Of a stretch of 64,000 bases of DNA, positions 1 through 9,377 are shown piece after piece (position 1 is the stretch's first letter; the number at the start of each line of letters is the position of its first letter). The position numbers and the translations under genes were made by a program. The DNA comes from Pyropia yezoensis (lineage: Eukaryota > Rhodophyta > Bangiophyceae > Bangiales > Bangiaceae), in assembly GCA_009829735.1 (NCBI GenBank), contig CM020619.1, positions 7,244,375 to 7,308,374 on the forward strand. Direction: 5' to 3'. The notes beneath the pieces were generated by a model, which did no database searches, had not been told where the DNA came from, and saw only the letters and a program-made list of their open reading frames with translations.

Positions 1-1162
1 CTGGGCAGCTGTTTTACAAAATGTTCTATTGTCTTCTAAGCTTTGGCCCTCGATGGGCGCACGCATCGGGGGCGCCCACATGGGCCTCCCAGACAAGATG
101 CGGATTAATTGCGGCTTGGCATGCCAGCCACAGGCGACGGTCAATCTCGCCTCTTGGACCCTTGGCGGCGGCAATAGTTGGCAGGGGGGTTGAGCGAAGG
201 GCTCGCGTCGGGTTTGATATGAGCCAAGTGTCCGACATCCCCCCTGTCAGTGCTCATCATACGCAACGGTATGAGCTTAGCGTACGGTATTGGCCCCGGA
301 CAAATTCCGAAAGTGTGTGTGCATACTGGCTGACAGTGGCCATTTTTTCGAAAGAACATGTGAGTATCATGCCTGTCCTCGTGTGTGCGTGGCAAGCGTA
401 TACGCTCGACTAATCTGTGGCGAGACGCACAAAAGAAAAAAAGAGTTACAAAAGTTCGTCGTGATCGAATGCAAGCAGAGTCAAAGGTGTACCAGATGCC
501 TCGGTGGTTAAGAAGTAGGCGAGGGCATCAAATAGTGCGGAGAGTAGCCGCTGTGATGGAAACCGCCGCAGCGGCCGTGGCAGCCGTAGCGGCGGGAGCC
601 GGAGAATAGGCGACGAAATCACTGAGACATAACTGCACCACCACCTTCGCACGCGGGTTGCAGGGTCATTGCGAAAGAGACGGGCTGCGTGCCACAATAC
701 AAGCCGAACGCCCGGTAACGGCCGCTGAAGACCATTGCTCAGAGGAAAACCTACCTCACCTTGTTGGTTGTGCCCAAACGTCGACTCCAGATAGCTGTGC
801 CGGTCAAAAAAATCTGCGTACAAACGCCACAAGCGAGTGGTTCGAGCTCAAACTGCTTTACAGAACGCACAGTTGTCTTGCTGATTTCTGAATTCAGTCT
901 TAGTGGACCGAGATTGACTCTCTCAGACGGGCTCTCAGCCAAGGAGATACGCCGCTGGGACCGACTCCCTGGACGATGTGCCCCCACAGGCTGGAATCAC
1001 CTCTACGTGTCTTCACATCTTCGGGAAACAAGTGGTTCTGCCAAGATCTTTCGGAAAAGTGCTCCTGGCAGTACAGAACCTCAAGCCTCTGAGAGGAACC
1101 AGTTAGACACAGTTGCGGCTCTTTCTTGCCCGTCATATGACCACATGATTGGGTTGTCAAGC
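1..1162. other. No gene recognised upstream of the Copia element
   Basis: Only short overlapping ORFs are present and none shows a recognisable domain. The stretch is less GC-rich than the host-gene island. It ends at the Copia target-site duplication, so the sequence after the 3' LTR (from 7494) was once continuous with it. Confidence 0.6.
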
Positions 1163-1167
1163 AGCTG
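1163..1167. repeat. Target-site duplication (AGCTG) of the Copia element, left copy
   Basis: AGCTG lies immediately before the 5' LTR and again immediately after the 3' LTR at 7489-7493. Five base pairs is the usual duplication length for Ty1/Copia integrases. The perfect match shows that both ends belong to one insertion. Confidence 0.93.
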
Positions 1168-1708
1168 TGTGAATCCATAGCTGATGGAACCTGCGTCACA
1201 TTGCTGTCCGACGCGGCCCAGTCATCACTAGATGGTTCTGGATGATCTTGGATGTTGCGGTCGCTGCTGACAGTAACGCCACGCGAGTTCCATAATGGTC
1301 GAAACCGTGATTGCGAATGATTCTGGAAGGTGATGGAATGTTACGGAGCCAATCGCGTGGTTCCATCACATTTCGTCAGCCGTGCTGACACATGTCGGCC
1401 GCGCTGGCAATTTGACGCTGCATCCTCGCGCTGCGTTGTGTGTTTGTTTTGCCTTGTGTGCATGCTTTGCCTATGGGGTGTGGAGTGCCGTCTCACGCCT
1501 GTGGTGAGACACTCCGCGCCTATATAAGCGCTCCCTCGCATCGAGTAGCGAGGAGGGAGGAGGGGGAAGACAAGTGGGGATCATTGCATAGACTCGTGCT
1601 TGGGTGCGCGCGGACGACGGCCACCCTCTGCTCGATTGCCCGGTCGGTTCGAAGGCCGTTGGCTCCCACTTTCTACTTTCCAATAGACCCTTTCACTAAG
1701 AATCCACA
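1168..1708 (+). repeat. 5' LTR of the Copia element (541 bp)
   Basis: It starts TGTGAATCC and ends GAATCCACA, i.e. TG...CA with a short imperfect terminal inverted repeat. I compared it line by line with 6948-7488 and found no difference. The U3 part carries an inverted repeat (1483-1514) just upstream of a TATA box at 1521. Confidence 0.95.
1521..1528 (+). promoter_or_regulatory. TATA box of the Copia LTR promoter
   Basis: TATATAAG lies in the 5' LTR, with a copy at 7301-7308 in the 3' LTR. Seven bases upstream is a bulged inverted repeat with 11-bp arms (1483-1496 and 1504-1514). Transcription would start some 25-30 bp downstream, in a purine-rich GAGGAGGGAGG stretch. The start site is inferred. 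Confidence 0.6.
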
Positions 1709-2192
1709 TTCGCGAATAACGATCAAGGTGACCCTCAACAAGACGTGCGCCGGACGGGGACGGTGCACGGGAACAAGACGAGGACGCCGCGTAGCTGTGT
1801 ACGGGCGGAATACGTGTGCGCAAGGTGTGCACGGCTGTCAAGGTCGCGCCGCGCGTATGCACGGCGCAGTACAAGGGCAAGGGCACTTGAACCAACGGGG
1901 GGACTGAGCGTGCGCGCGCCTGGTGCCTGGGGCGCCGGCCTTCGGGTCGGAGCCTGCCTAGAATCCTTGGCACGCGTGCGTGTTGACGTTCCATAAGGTC
2001 TACGGCCGACCCCCTCCGGGTAACACCGGTGCGCCGACAGGCTTGGGGAAGGACGCCCGCAACTCGGACGGGGTGTGTCTGCCTGCGTGCTGTGCTGTTG
2101 TGGACGCTCGGGTGACTGCGACGTCGTGTGTGTCTGCTGCCCGCGTGGTCTGCAGTTCCTGCTGTGCTGCGAGTGCTCGTTGACGCGCAACA
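1709..2192 (+). other. Copia 5' leader
   Basis: This is 484 bp between the LTR and the gag ATG. No TGG-type full primer-binding site follows the LTR (the sequence starts TTCGCGAATAACG), so priming may use an internal tRNA fragment, as known for some Copia elements. Only short ORFs are present. Confidence 0.5.
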
Positions 2193-3728
2193 ATGGCGGA
2201 CGTCTCTGCGACTACTCATGGGGCGCTGCCTACCTTCATGGCGGCCGCGGACGACAGCCTGCTGAACGAGGAGCAGAAGGGCGTGGTGGCCTCTGTCCGC
2301 ATGCTGGAGGCCGAGATGGCGGCTACGCCGATGTCGGGCGAGCAGGTCAAGGCTGCTGTCTCTGAGCTACTCCCGCCTGCCGTCCTCTTCAGCCCGAGCT
2401 TGGTGGCGTTGCCGTACCTTCATCGGGACCTGCGCAACTGGCTGAACGCGCGTGGTGCCAACCTGGAGCAGCATCCCTCACACCGCATCAAGATGACGCT
2501 GGCGACGGCGCTGTACCCGGAAGCCGAAGAGCGGTCTGTCGCCACGGAGATGGCCTCGGAGGTGGAAGCGGCTGGTCGTCGTTCCCGTGTGGCGGGCGTG
2601 CAGCACGAGAGCGCGCTGTCTACTGCTACCAGCGCTGCGGCGTCGGGGGCCAGCGCTGATCGTGCAGCCCACAACGTCGCCATGCGCTTCCGCGACCAAG
2701 CTGCCAAGTTCAGTGGTAACCTCGGCGAGAGCTGGAACGAGTATGTCGCCGAGTACCAGCAGGTCGCGCGTGACTACGAGCTGACTGCGTCCCAGAAGCT
2801 GCAGTACTTGCACAACCTGCTGCGCGGCGATGCCAAGCGCTTCTTCCTGGACCGTGTGCACGGGACCGCGGCTACGATTGCGCAGGCCGTCGACATGGTC
2901 AGTGCCGAGTACAACTCCATCGTCCGTCAAGACCGAGTCAAGAACTACCTGAGCGGCTTGCGACTGAGCTCCTTCGTCAAGGACGGGACCGACGTCACGG
3001 CGGCGCTGGAAAAGACGTACAAGACTATCAGTAAGCTGGCGCCCCAAGTGCCCCGGTCTCATCATGGCGAGTCCTACAAGGTGGAGTTCCTGCGCAACGC
3101 GGTTGTCGGCAACGCGTGGGCGACTGAGCCCCTGAGCCGCATCGCGACGCACCGCTTGACGTTCCAGCAGCTGTACGGTGAGCTGGAAGCCGCGCTTCAC
3201 CTGCACAACGAGGCTCGCATGGCGGTCATGCGCGATGAGGTCGCGCGCGGACCTACGCCTGTGGAGGACAAGGTGCCCGGGATCCTGTTCGCTGGCCAAG
3301 GTCACTACGTGCGCCGGAACAAGGACTTCGGCAAGCGACACGGTGCAGTCAAGGGCAGCGGTAGCGAGCCGCGCTTCGACCCATTGTCCCTGATGGGATG
3401 CTTCAACTGCGACGATCGCTCGCACTCCCTTGGCAACTGCCCTCATCCCGTCAACGCCGTCAAGGCCGCTAAGCGTAAGCTGGAGTACTACGCCAAGAAG
3501 CGCGCTACGCAGCCCGCGGCCAGCGCCGTCTTGTACCAGCTATGCTCGCAGCTGGATGCGGCTGGAGTCACGGGTGAAGACGACGACGGCGACAAGGCTG
3601 ACGAGAGCGACGAAGCGGGTGGCGCGGCGCAGAACGACGTCGACATCTTTGAGACTCTCGTGCAGGACGCGGAGCCGGCCGCCAAGGACGACGACGGGGT
3701 GCAGAGCGACGAGTCGGATTTTGCGTAG
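2193..3728 (+). CDS. gag: Copia Gag (nucleocapsid) protein
   Basis: A 511-residue ORF begins at ATG 2193 (MADVSATTHG). It would form the cytoplasmic virus-like particle that packages element RNA. A CCHC zinc knuckle, CFNCDDRSHSLGNC (C-x2-C-x4-H-x4-C), lies at about residues 403-416. The tail after it is strongly acidic (Asp/Glu-rich). The ORF ends in TAG at 3726-3728, inside a candidate -1 frameshift signal leading into pol. Many Copia elements use a single gag-pol ORF, so separate frames are notable. No internal stop is present. Confidence 0.9.
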   Translation: MADVSATTHGALPTFMAAADDSLLNEEQKGVVASVRMLEAEMAATPMSGEQVKAAVSELLPPAVLFSPSLVALPYLHRDLRNWLNARGANLEQHPSHRIKMTLATALYPEAEERSVATEMASEVEAAGRRSRVAGVQHESALSTATSAAASGASADRAAHNVAMRFRDQAAKFSGNLGESWNEYVAEYQQVARDYELTASQKLQYLHNLLRGDAKRFFLDRVHGTAATIAQAVDMVSAEYNSIVRQDRVKNYLSGLRLSSFVKDGTDVTAALEKTYKTISKLAPQVPRSHHGESYKVEFLRNAVVGNAWATEPLSRIATHRLTFQQLYGELEAALHLHNEARMAVMRDEVARGPTPVEDKVPGILFAGQGHYVRRNKDFGKRHGAVKGSGSEPRFDPLSLMGCFNCDDRSHSLGNCPHPVNAVKAAKRKLEYYAKKRATQPAASAVLYQLCSQLDAAGVTGEDDDGDKADESDEAGGAAQNDVDIFETLVQDAEPAAKDDDGVQSDESDFA

Positions 3729-3754
3729 AGGGCAGGAGTCGTCGACTTGCCCTC
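3716..3754 (+). promoter_or_regulatory. Candidate -1 ribosomal frameshift signal between Copia gag and pol
   Basis: The heptamer G GAT TTT (3716-3722) is in register with the gag frame (GAT 3717, TTT 3720). It has X XXY YYZ-like pairing and resembles the GGAUUUA type used at the MMTV pro-pol junction. A 5-nt spacer (3723-3727) follows, then a perfect hairpin: arms 3728-3734 and 3748-3754 (GAGGGCA/TGCCCTC) stacked, across a GG bulge, on an inner 4-bp stem (3737-3740 / 3744-3747) with a 3-nt loop. Slipping by -1 reads straight into the pol frame, which is open here. Function is inferred from the layout. Confidence 0.72.
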
Positions 3755-6700
3755 GCACACAGACGGCGGGGTCGACCCCCGCGTATCGAAGAGGACCCCG
3801 GCTTCCTGACTCTGCTGGAGACGGTGGAAGACTTCCAAGGGGCGTGCGTCGACACTGGCGCACAACGCACCGTCATCGGCAAGCCGCAAGCCTACGCGTA
3901 CCTGAACTGGGCGGGACTGCCACGACGACTCAAGCGGGACAAGGTGCCCGAGGTGTACCGCTTTGGCGGAAGCCGGCACGCCAGTATTGGCACGCTGGCT
4001 ATGCGCATCCCTCTGGCCGACGACTTCTTCATGCAGCTGATGGTGAACGTCGTGGACGTGAAAGTGCCTCTGCTGTTCGGGCTGGACATCCTCGACAAGT
4101 TCCGTATGTACGCCAACACCGTGCTCAACCGACTCGTGTGCGAAGCCTACTCCGTCACGGTGCCGCTGGTGCGCAAGCTTGGTCACGTTTACTATGTCTG
4201 GGAGCAGAACGTGCTCTACACCATGCCGGAACTGCGCAAGCTGCACCGACACTTCTTCCATCCGCAGCCGGACCGCCTTTACGCCGTCATCAACAAGGCC
4301 GGCGGAGAGCACGCCAAGCCAAGCACCTTGAAGCAGCTGCAGGACGTGTCCCGTAATTGTGACCTGTGCCAGCGGCTCGCGAAGGATCCAAGTCGGTTCC
4401 GCGTAGCATTGCCACCTGGCGACATAGTCTTCAACCGGACGGTGCTGCTGGACATCATGTACCTCGACGGGAAGCCGCTGCTGCACGTGGTCGACAAGGA
4501 CACGCTCTTCAGTGCCGCGACCTTCCTTTCCAACGGCGAGTCGACGGAGGACGTCTGGCGGGCGTACGTGCGTTGCTGGGTGACTCCGTACATCGGCTAT
4601 TCGGACTTCATGCACACCGACCAAGGACCACAGCTCGCGTCGGACGAATGGAAGGCGCTGCAGCTGTCTGCGGGCATCAAGCGACTGGAGTCCGGCGTGG
4701 AGTCGCACAACTCTCTTGGCGTCGGCGAGCGCTACCATGTCTTCCTGCGGCGGATCTACTGGCGGGTCAGGGCTGCTCACTCGGACTTGCCCGTGGAGGA
4801 CGCTCTGGCACTCTCTGTGTGGGGCATGAACCAGACGGCTGGACCGAGCGGGCTCGTGCCGACTCTGATGGTCTTTGGGGTCCTGCCGCGGATGCCCGTG
4901 ACGCCGGTAAACCTTCCTGGGCAACGCGACCGTGTCATGGCGATGCACGCCGCCCGGGACGAGATGGCAAAGGACGTCGCCAAGTCGCGGCTGGAGCGCG
5001 CCGCGCGCAGCCGCGTCCCCGCCTCTGCTGATGCTATCATCCGAGCAGGTATGTCCGTGTTGGTCTACCGCGAGAAGCCGGTTGATCGATGGTTGGGGCC
5101 GTACCGTGTTCTGTCAACCAATGGCAAGCAAGTGTGGCTCAACGTTGGCAACTCCGTGAAGCTCTTCTCCGTGGACAAGGTGAAGGAGTACCGGCCGGAG
5201 CAGGCCGAGGAGAATTCCACTACGGCTGCTGATCATGTGACGCCTGTGTCAGGCGGGCCTCGTGTTCGGGACGTCGTCGAGGTTGCTGAAGACGGACAAG
5301 TCGTGCCGACGGCATCGGTACCTGCGACGGAGCATGCGCCGACCGCTCTTCCGCGAGCTACAGAGGTGTACGTGACGGAGGTGCTCAAGACTGGCGACGC
5401 GCGCATATCGTCAAAGATAATCCAAGACGCGCGCCGGGCTGAAGCAGAGGGACTCCTGAAGCGGAAGGTGTGGGTTGCAGTCAAGCGCAAGTCCCTGCCC
5501 CGTCACGCCAACATCCTGGGTGGCCGTTTTGTGCACGTGCTGAAGCACGTCGGTACGCCCGAGGAGAAGGGGAAGAGTCGCTACGTCGTGCAGGGCAACC
5601 GCGATCACGCCAAGCCGTTCGTCGTGCACAACCTGTCTACACTGCGGCAGCGGTCGACGAAGATCATCGTGTCCACCAGTGCTGTCCGCGGCTTTCGAGT
5701 CTTCTCGCACGACGTCAACCAGTCCTACCTTCAGAGCAAGGACAAGCTGTCTCGACCTGTGTACCTGAGTCCGAGGGAGGAGGACCGTACCATCCTGGGT
5801 GTCGCTGACGACGAAGTGCTGCGCATCCTCAAGCCTCTCTACGGCCTCTGTGACGCGGGAGACTACTGGAGCGCGACGATGACTTCCCACGTTGAGGGCG
5901 ACCTGTCTATGTCGCCGCTGACGGGGGACCCGGCCCTGTACGTCAAGGACGGAGGTGGTGACGTCGACGGTCTTCTCGGCTCGTACGTGGACGACATGCT
6001 GCTGGGCGGGAACGAGGAGTTCCAGCGCCTGACGGAAACGACGCTGGCCCGCTTCGAGTCCAAGCCGCGTGAGTGGGACAACACGGAGTTTCTGGGCGTC
6101 CAGGTGCGCACTCTCACTACGCCCCGGCGGCACTTCACGCTGAGTCAGCCGGAGTACATCAAGCTGGTGCGCATCATGCCGACGGACATCACCTACGACG
6201 ACTTCGTCTCCGTCCGCGCTTCCTTTGCGTGGCTGTCGCATAGCCGCCCGGACCTGTGCACTGCGATCAACCGCGCGGCTCAAGTGTCGTCCAAGACCTT
6301 TGCCAAGGGACACGTGCAGGAGCTGAACAAGGCGATCAAGTACGCCAAGTCGACGGCGGACCTGGTGCTGTCGTACAAGCCACTGGACCGGACGACTCTA
6401 CATCTGCGCGTATACGCTGACGCGTCCTTTGCGTCGAACGACGACAACTCGTCCCAGCTGGGCTTCATCATTCTGCTGTGTGATGCTGCTGATCGCTGCC
6501 ACGTGCTGGCCTACTCGAGCAAGAAGTCCCGTCGCGTCGTGCGCTCCATCATGGCGGGCGAGGTCTACGCATTTGCCAACGCGTTCGACGAGGCCTTCAT
6601 CATCAAGCACGACCTGGAGCGCGTGTACAAGCAGCGCGTGCCGCTGACGATGCTTACGGACTCCAAGCAGCTGTTCGACGTCATCACGCGGGCATCCCAC

Positions 6701-6952
6701 ACGACGGAGAAGCGGCTCATGATCGACATTGCTGCTGCCCGGGAGGCCTATAACCGCAACGAGATCACCAACGTCGGCCTGGTCAAGTCGGCGAACAACC
6801 TTGCGGACGGGCTGACCAAGCCGGGATTCTGCCAGAGTCTCGACGACGTCTTGCGGACTGCGATGGACCAGAACCCTGTGGAGCAGTGGATCATCCGGCA
6901 GCCGAGCGTAGCGGAGGTGCAGCGCTCGGATAAGGAAAAGGTGGGAGTGTGA
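3722..6952 (+). CDS. pol: Copia Pol polyprotein (protease, integrase, reverse transcriptase, RNase H)
   Basis: The pol frame is open from within the end of gag to TGA 6950-6952. The first possible initiator, GTG at 3824, is weak, so expression as a Gag-Pol fusion is more likely. Counting from 3824, visible parts are: protease CVDTGAQ (residues 8-14); a GAG-pre-integrase HHCC zinc domain (about 139-182, ending CDLCQ); the integrase triad D in LLDIMYLD (about 208), D in HTDQGPQ (about 264), E in GVGERYH (about 300); RT with LYGLCDAGDYW and YVDDMLLGG (about 720-728); RNase H with YADASF, GEVYAF, TDSKQLFD and NLADGLTK. All key residues are present. The stop codon lies inside the first five bases of the 3' LTR. 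Confidence 0.92.
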   Translation, partial: CVEGRSRRLALAHRRRGRPPRIEEDPGFLTLLETVEDFQGACVDTGAQRTVIGKPQAYAYLNWAGLPRRLKRDKVPEVYRFGGSRHASIGTLAMRIPLADDFFMQLMVNVVDVKVPLLFGLDILDKFRMYANTVLNRLVCEAYSVTVPLVRKLGHVYYVWEQNVLYTMPELRKLHRHFFHPQPDRLYAVINKAGGEHAKPSTLKQLQDVSRNCDLCQRLAKDPSRFRVALPPGDIVFNRTVLLDIMYLDGKPLLHVVDKDTLFSAATFLSNGESTEDVWRAYVRCWVTPYIGYSDFMHTDQGPQLASDEWKALQLSAGIKRLESGVESHNSLGVGERYHVFLRRIYWRVRAAHSDLPVEDALALSVWGMNQTAGPSGLVPTLMVFGVLPRMPVTPVNLPGQRDRVMAMHAARDEMAKDVAKSRLERAARSRVPASADAIIRAGMSVLVYREKPVDRWLGPYRVLSTNGKQVWLNVGNSVKLFSVDKVKEYRPEQAEENSTTAADHVTPVSGGPRVRDVVEVAEDGQVVPTASVPATEHAPTALPRATEVYVTEVLKTGDARISSKIIQDARRAEAEGLLKRKVWVAVKRKSLPRHANILGGRFVHVLKHVGTPEEKGKSRYVVQGNRDHAKPFVVHNLSTLRQRSTKIIVSTSAVRGFRVFSHDVNQSYLQSKDKLSRPVYLSPREEDRTILGVADDEVLRILKPLYGLCDAGDYWSATMTSHVEGDLSMSPLTGDPALYVKDGGGDVDGLLGSYVDDMLLGGNEEFQRLTETTLARFESKPREWDNTEFLGVQVRTLTTPRRHFTLSQPEYIKLVRIMPTDITYDDFVSVRASFAWLSHSRPDLCTAINRAAQVSSKTFAKGHVQELNKAIKYAKSTADLVLSYKPLDRTTLHLRVYADASFASNDDNSSQLGFIILLCDAADRCHVLAYSSKKSRRVVRSIMAGEVYAFANAFDEAFIIKHDLERVYKQRVPLTMLTDSKQLFDVITRASHTTEKRLMIDIAAAREAYNRNEITNVGLVKSANNLADGLTKPGFCQSLDDVLRTAMDQNPVEQWIIRQPSVAEVQRSDKEKVGV
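6932..6947 (+). promoter_or_regulatory. Polypurine tract of the Copia element
   Basis: A mostly purine run (AAGGAAAAGGTGGGAG) directly abuts the 3' LTR. This is where plus-strand synthesis is primed in LTR retrotransposons. It overlaps the last codons of pol. Confidence 0.75.
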
Positions 6953-7488
6953 ATCCATAGCTGATGGAACCTGCGTCACATTGCTGTCCGACGCGGCCCA
7001 GTCATCACTAGATGGTTCTGGATGATCTTGGATGTTGCGGTCGCTGCTGACAGTAACGCCACGCGAGTTCCATAATGGTCGAAACCGTGATTGCGAATGA
7101 TTCTGGAAGGTGATGGAATGTTACGGAGCCAATCGCGTGGTTCCATCACATTTCGTCAGCCGTGCTGACACATGTCGGCCGCGCTGGCAATTTGACGCTG
7201 CATCCTCGCGCTGCGTTGTGTGTTTGTTTTGCCTTGTGTGCATGCTTTGCCTATGGGGTGTGGAGTGCCGTCTCACGCCTGTGGTGAGACACTCCGCGCC
7301 TATATAAGCGCTCCCTCGCATCGAGTAGCGAGGAGGGAGGAGGGGGAAGACAAGTGGGGATCATTGCATAGACTCGTGCTTGGGTGCGCGCGGACGACGG
7401 CCACCCTCTGCTCGATTGCCCGGTCGGTTCGAAGGCCGTTGGCTCCCACTTTCTACTTTCCAATAGACCCTTTCACTAAGAATCCACA
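6948..7488 (+). repeat. 3' LTR of the Copia element (541 bp)
   Basis: Same length as, and by eye identical to, the 5' LTR, ending GAATCCACA. It is followed by the second AGCTG target-site copy at 7489-7493. The pol stop codon lies in its first bases. Confidence 0.95.
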
Positions 7489-7493
7489 AGCTG

Positions 7494-8649
7494 ATAGCGC
7501 TGTCCATCCACTGTGGTGCTCGTAAAGTTCAGAAATTGACTCTACGTCTCGGTCGTGGGCCACAAGGACAGATGCAGAGTATCTTTTGCTAAGTGCAGAA
7601 TTTTGGCCGATCCGAACAAGAACGCAAGTGCATGAGAAATAGGTTGAGCCAAATGCGTGCGAGGATCTGGGAAGTAACCAATACCGTGCTGTGGCGCTGA
7701 GATCCCTGGAATCATTTCGTTGGCTGTGGCGACCGTGAGTCTCGAACTGAACGCTGATTGGTGAGAGCACTGTTGTTTTCTCGTCCGATCTCGGTCGTAT
7801 CTCCTCCATCACATGTGGCGTCCCCTGCAGGTCTCAAGAGATCAGTCGTGCAGCTGGTCACTGGTGCCGACGTGGTCGAGAGATCCCCTGGAAATCTCAG
7901 ATCGTCCGATTGCTCTTCAACGGACCCCGGTGCGGAGCTGTCATTGGTCGGAGGAGCACCAACTGTCGCCAGAGGGGCCTCATCTGAGGCATGCCGTTGG
8001 TCTTCTGCAGTTGGTTTGTGTTCCGGTCCGGATCCGCCAGAATTGTGCACTCAGCAATATTGACTGTTTGATCGCGAGAACGTGACGTGCACGTGTAAGA
8101 GAGAACCCCAGATATGCGCCAGCACATGAGGGACTTTAATTGAATAATCATCTGCACAACGCCTGGGTTAGCTGGGCAGTTGCGTGCACTACAGGCCGGC
8201 CACCCCACCCCGACTGACCCATGCCCTATTCGTTAATACGAGTCCGTCCGCGGATCTGGAACGCGGCACTGCGCATTCATAGGGAAACGACCCAGCAAAG
8301 GGAGCCTCCAGATCCGCGTCCCAAGCGCCTTGAGGACCACGTTTTGAGCCGCGGACATCAGCGCGGTTGTTAAGGAAGTACGTAGCGACGATCGACCAGA
8401 CCGAGTTAAGTCGCGGCATGACGCGCACTTATCCAAGTCATTCAGCCAGGTCATCGGCGCCCTCTGCGCCGCGCCGCCCCACCACGGTGCCCTCTCGCAG
8501 CAGTGGGGGCCCACCCCCCCACCCCCCGCGATCGGCACGTCTACCACTCCCGTACCTGCACACACGTGGGCGCAGGGTTGCGGGAACGTTCCCCCTCTCC
8601 CCCCCTTCTCCCCTTGGGCTGTTTGGCTGTGCACCCGGTCGTGTTCAGC
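7494..8649. other. Gene-free stretch with a weak long inverted repeat
   Basis: No protein domain is seen. Bases 7584-7627 match the reverse complement of 8016-8059 at about 35 of 44 positions, which could be the remains of terminal inverted repeats of an old ~480-bp element. No target-site duplication was identified. Confidence 0.4.
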
Positions 8650-9350
8650 TCGCCGTGGTAGTGGTCCTCACGGTGCTTCCGCCCTCGCCCCCCCCCCTGT
8701 TTTAGGGTGTCCTCCTGCCCGTAGCCGTGCCCGAGACGTCTGTGGTGGTGCTCGTTGTTCGGGTGCTCCCCCCCCCCCCCCCCCCCCGTTGTTTTGGGCG
8801 TGCTCCTGCCGGTGGCGGTGCCCGACTGGTCGGCGGCTGTGCTCGTCTTCGGGGTGCTCCCGCCCCCCCCCCCCGCCTCTGTTTTTTGGGTGCGCTCCTG
8901 TTCGAGGTGGTGCACGACACGTCGGCGGCGGTGCTCGTGGTTGGTGTGCTCCCCACTTCCTCCCCCTTGCCCCTGTTTGTGGTGGTGCTTCTACCCGTGG
9001 CGCTGCCGGACAGGTCGGCGGTGGTGCTCGTTGTCGGGTTGCTCCCGCCCCCCCCACCAGCACCTGCGTTTGGGTGCGCTTCTGCCGGAGGCGGTGCTCG
9101 AAACGTCGACTGTAGTGCTTGTCGTCGGGGTGCTCTCCCCCCCCCAATCCCCCCCCTCTGTGTGCGCAGACTACTTCCTGTGGCGGTGCTTGGCACTCCG
9201 GCGGTGGTGCTCGTCGTCTGGGTGCGTTTTCCCCCCCCCTCCCCCCCACCCTCTTTGTGCATGCTCTCCTTCCCGTGGCGGTGCCCAACTTGTCGGCTGT
9301 CGTGGTGGCCTTGGGCGTGCTTGTGTGCCCGCCCCCCTCCCCCTGCCTGC
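8650..9350. repeat. C-rich ~90-bp minisatellite, about 7-8 diverged copies
   Basis: Each unit has a run of C, a TTTTGGGTGCGCTCCTGCC-like core, GTGGCGGTGCCCGA and GTCGGCGGTGGTGCTCGT. Recurrent 'GTGCTCCCCC' joins are at about 8762, 8852, 8942 and onward. Unit length varies mainly in the poly-C run. The array lies directly upstream of the Harbinger transposase fragment. ORFs through it on both strands look like artefacts of composition. Confidence 0.7.
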
Positions 9351-9377
9351 TGTGTGGTCCACGTGCGCGTGTATGGA

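Larger units (their letters stand above)
1168..7488 (+). mobile_element. Complete Ty1/Copia LTR retrotransposon
   Basis: The element is 6321 bp: 5' LTR 1168-1708, leader, gag 2193-3728, pol 3722-6952, a polypurine tract at 6932-6947 and the 3' LTR 6948-7488. Domain order in pol is protease, integrase, reverse transcriptase, RNase H, which defines Copia rather than Gypsy. Both LTRs are 541 bp and look identical by eye, TSDs match, and neither ORF has an internal stop, so the insertion is recent and may be autonomous. Gag and pol are in different frames, joined by a candidate -1 frameshift signal. Confidence 0.95.

Noticed and set aside
7584-8059. Possible ~480-bp TIR element
   Set aside because: Arms match at only about 80% with no target-site duplication, so it is kept only as a note in the region entry.
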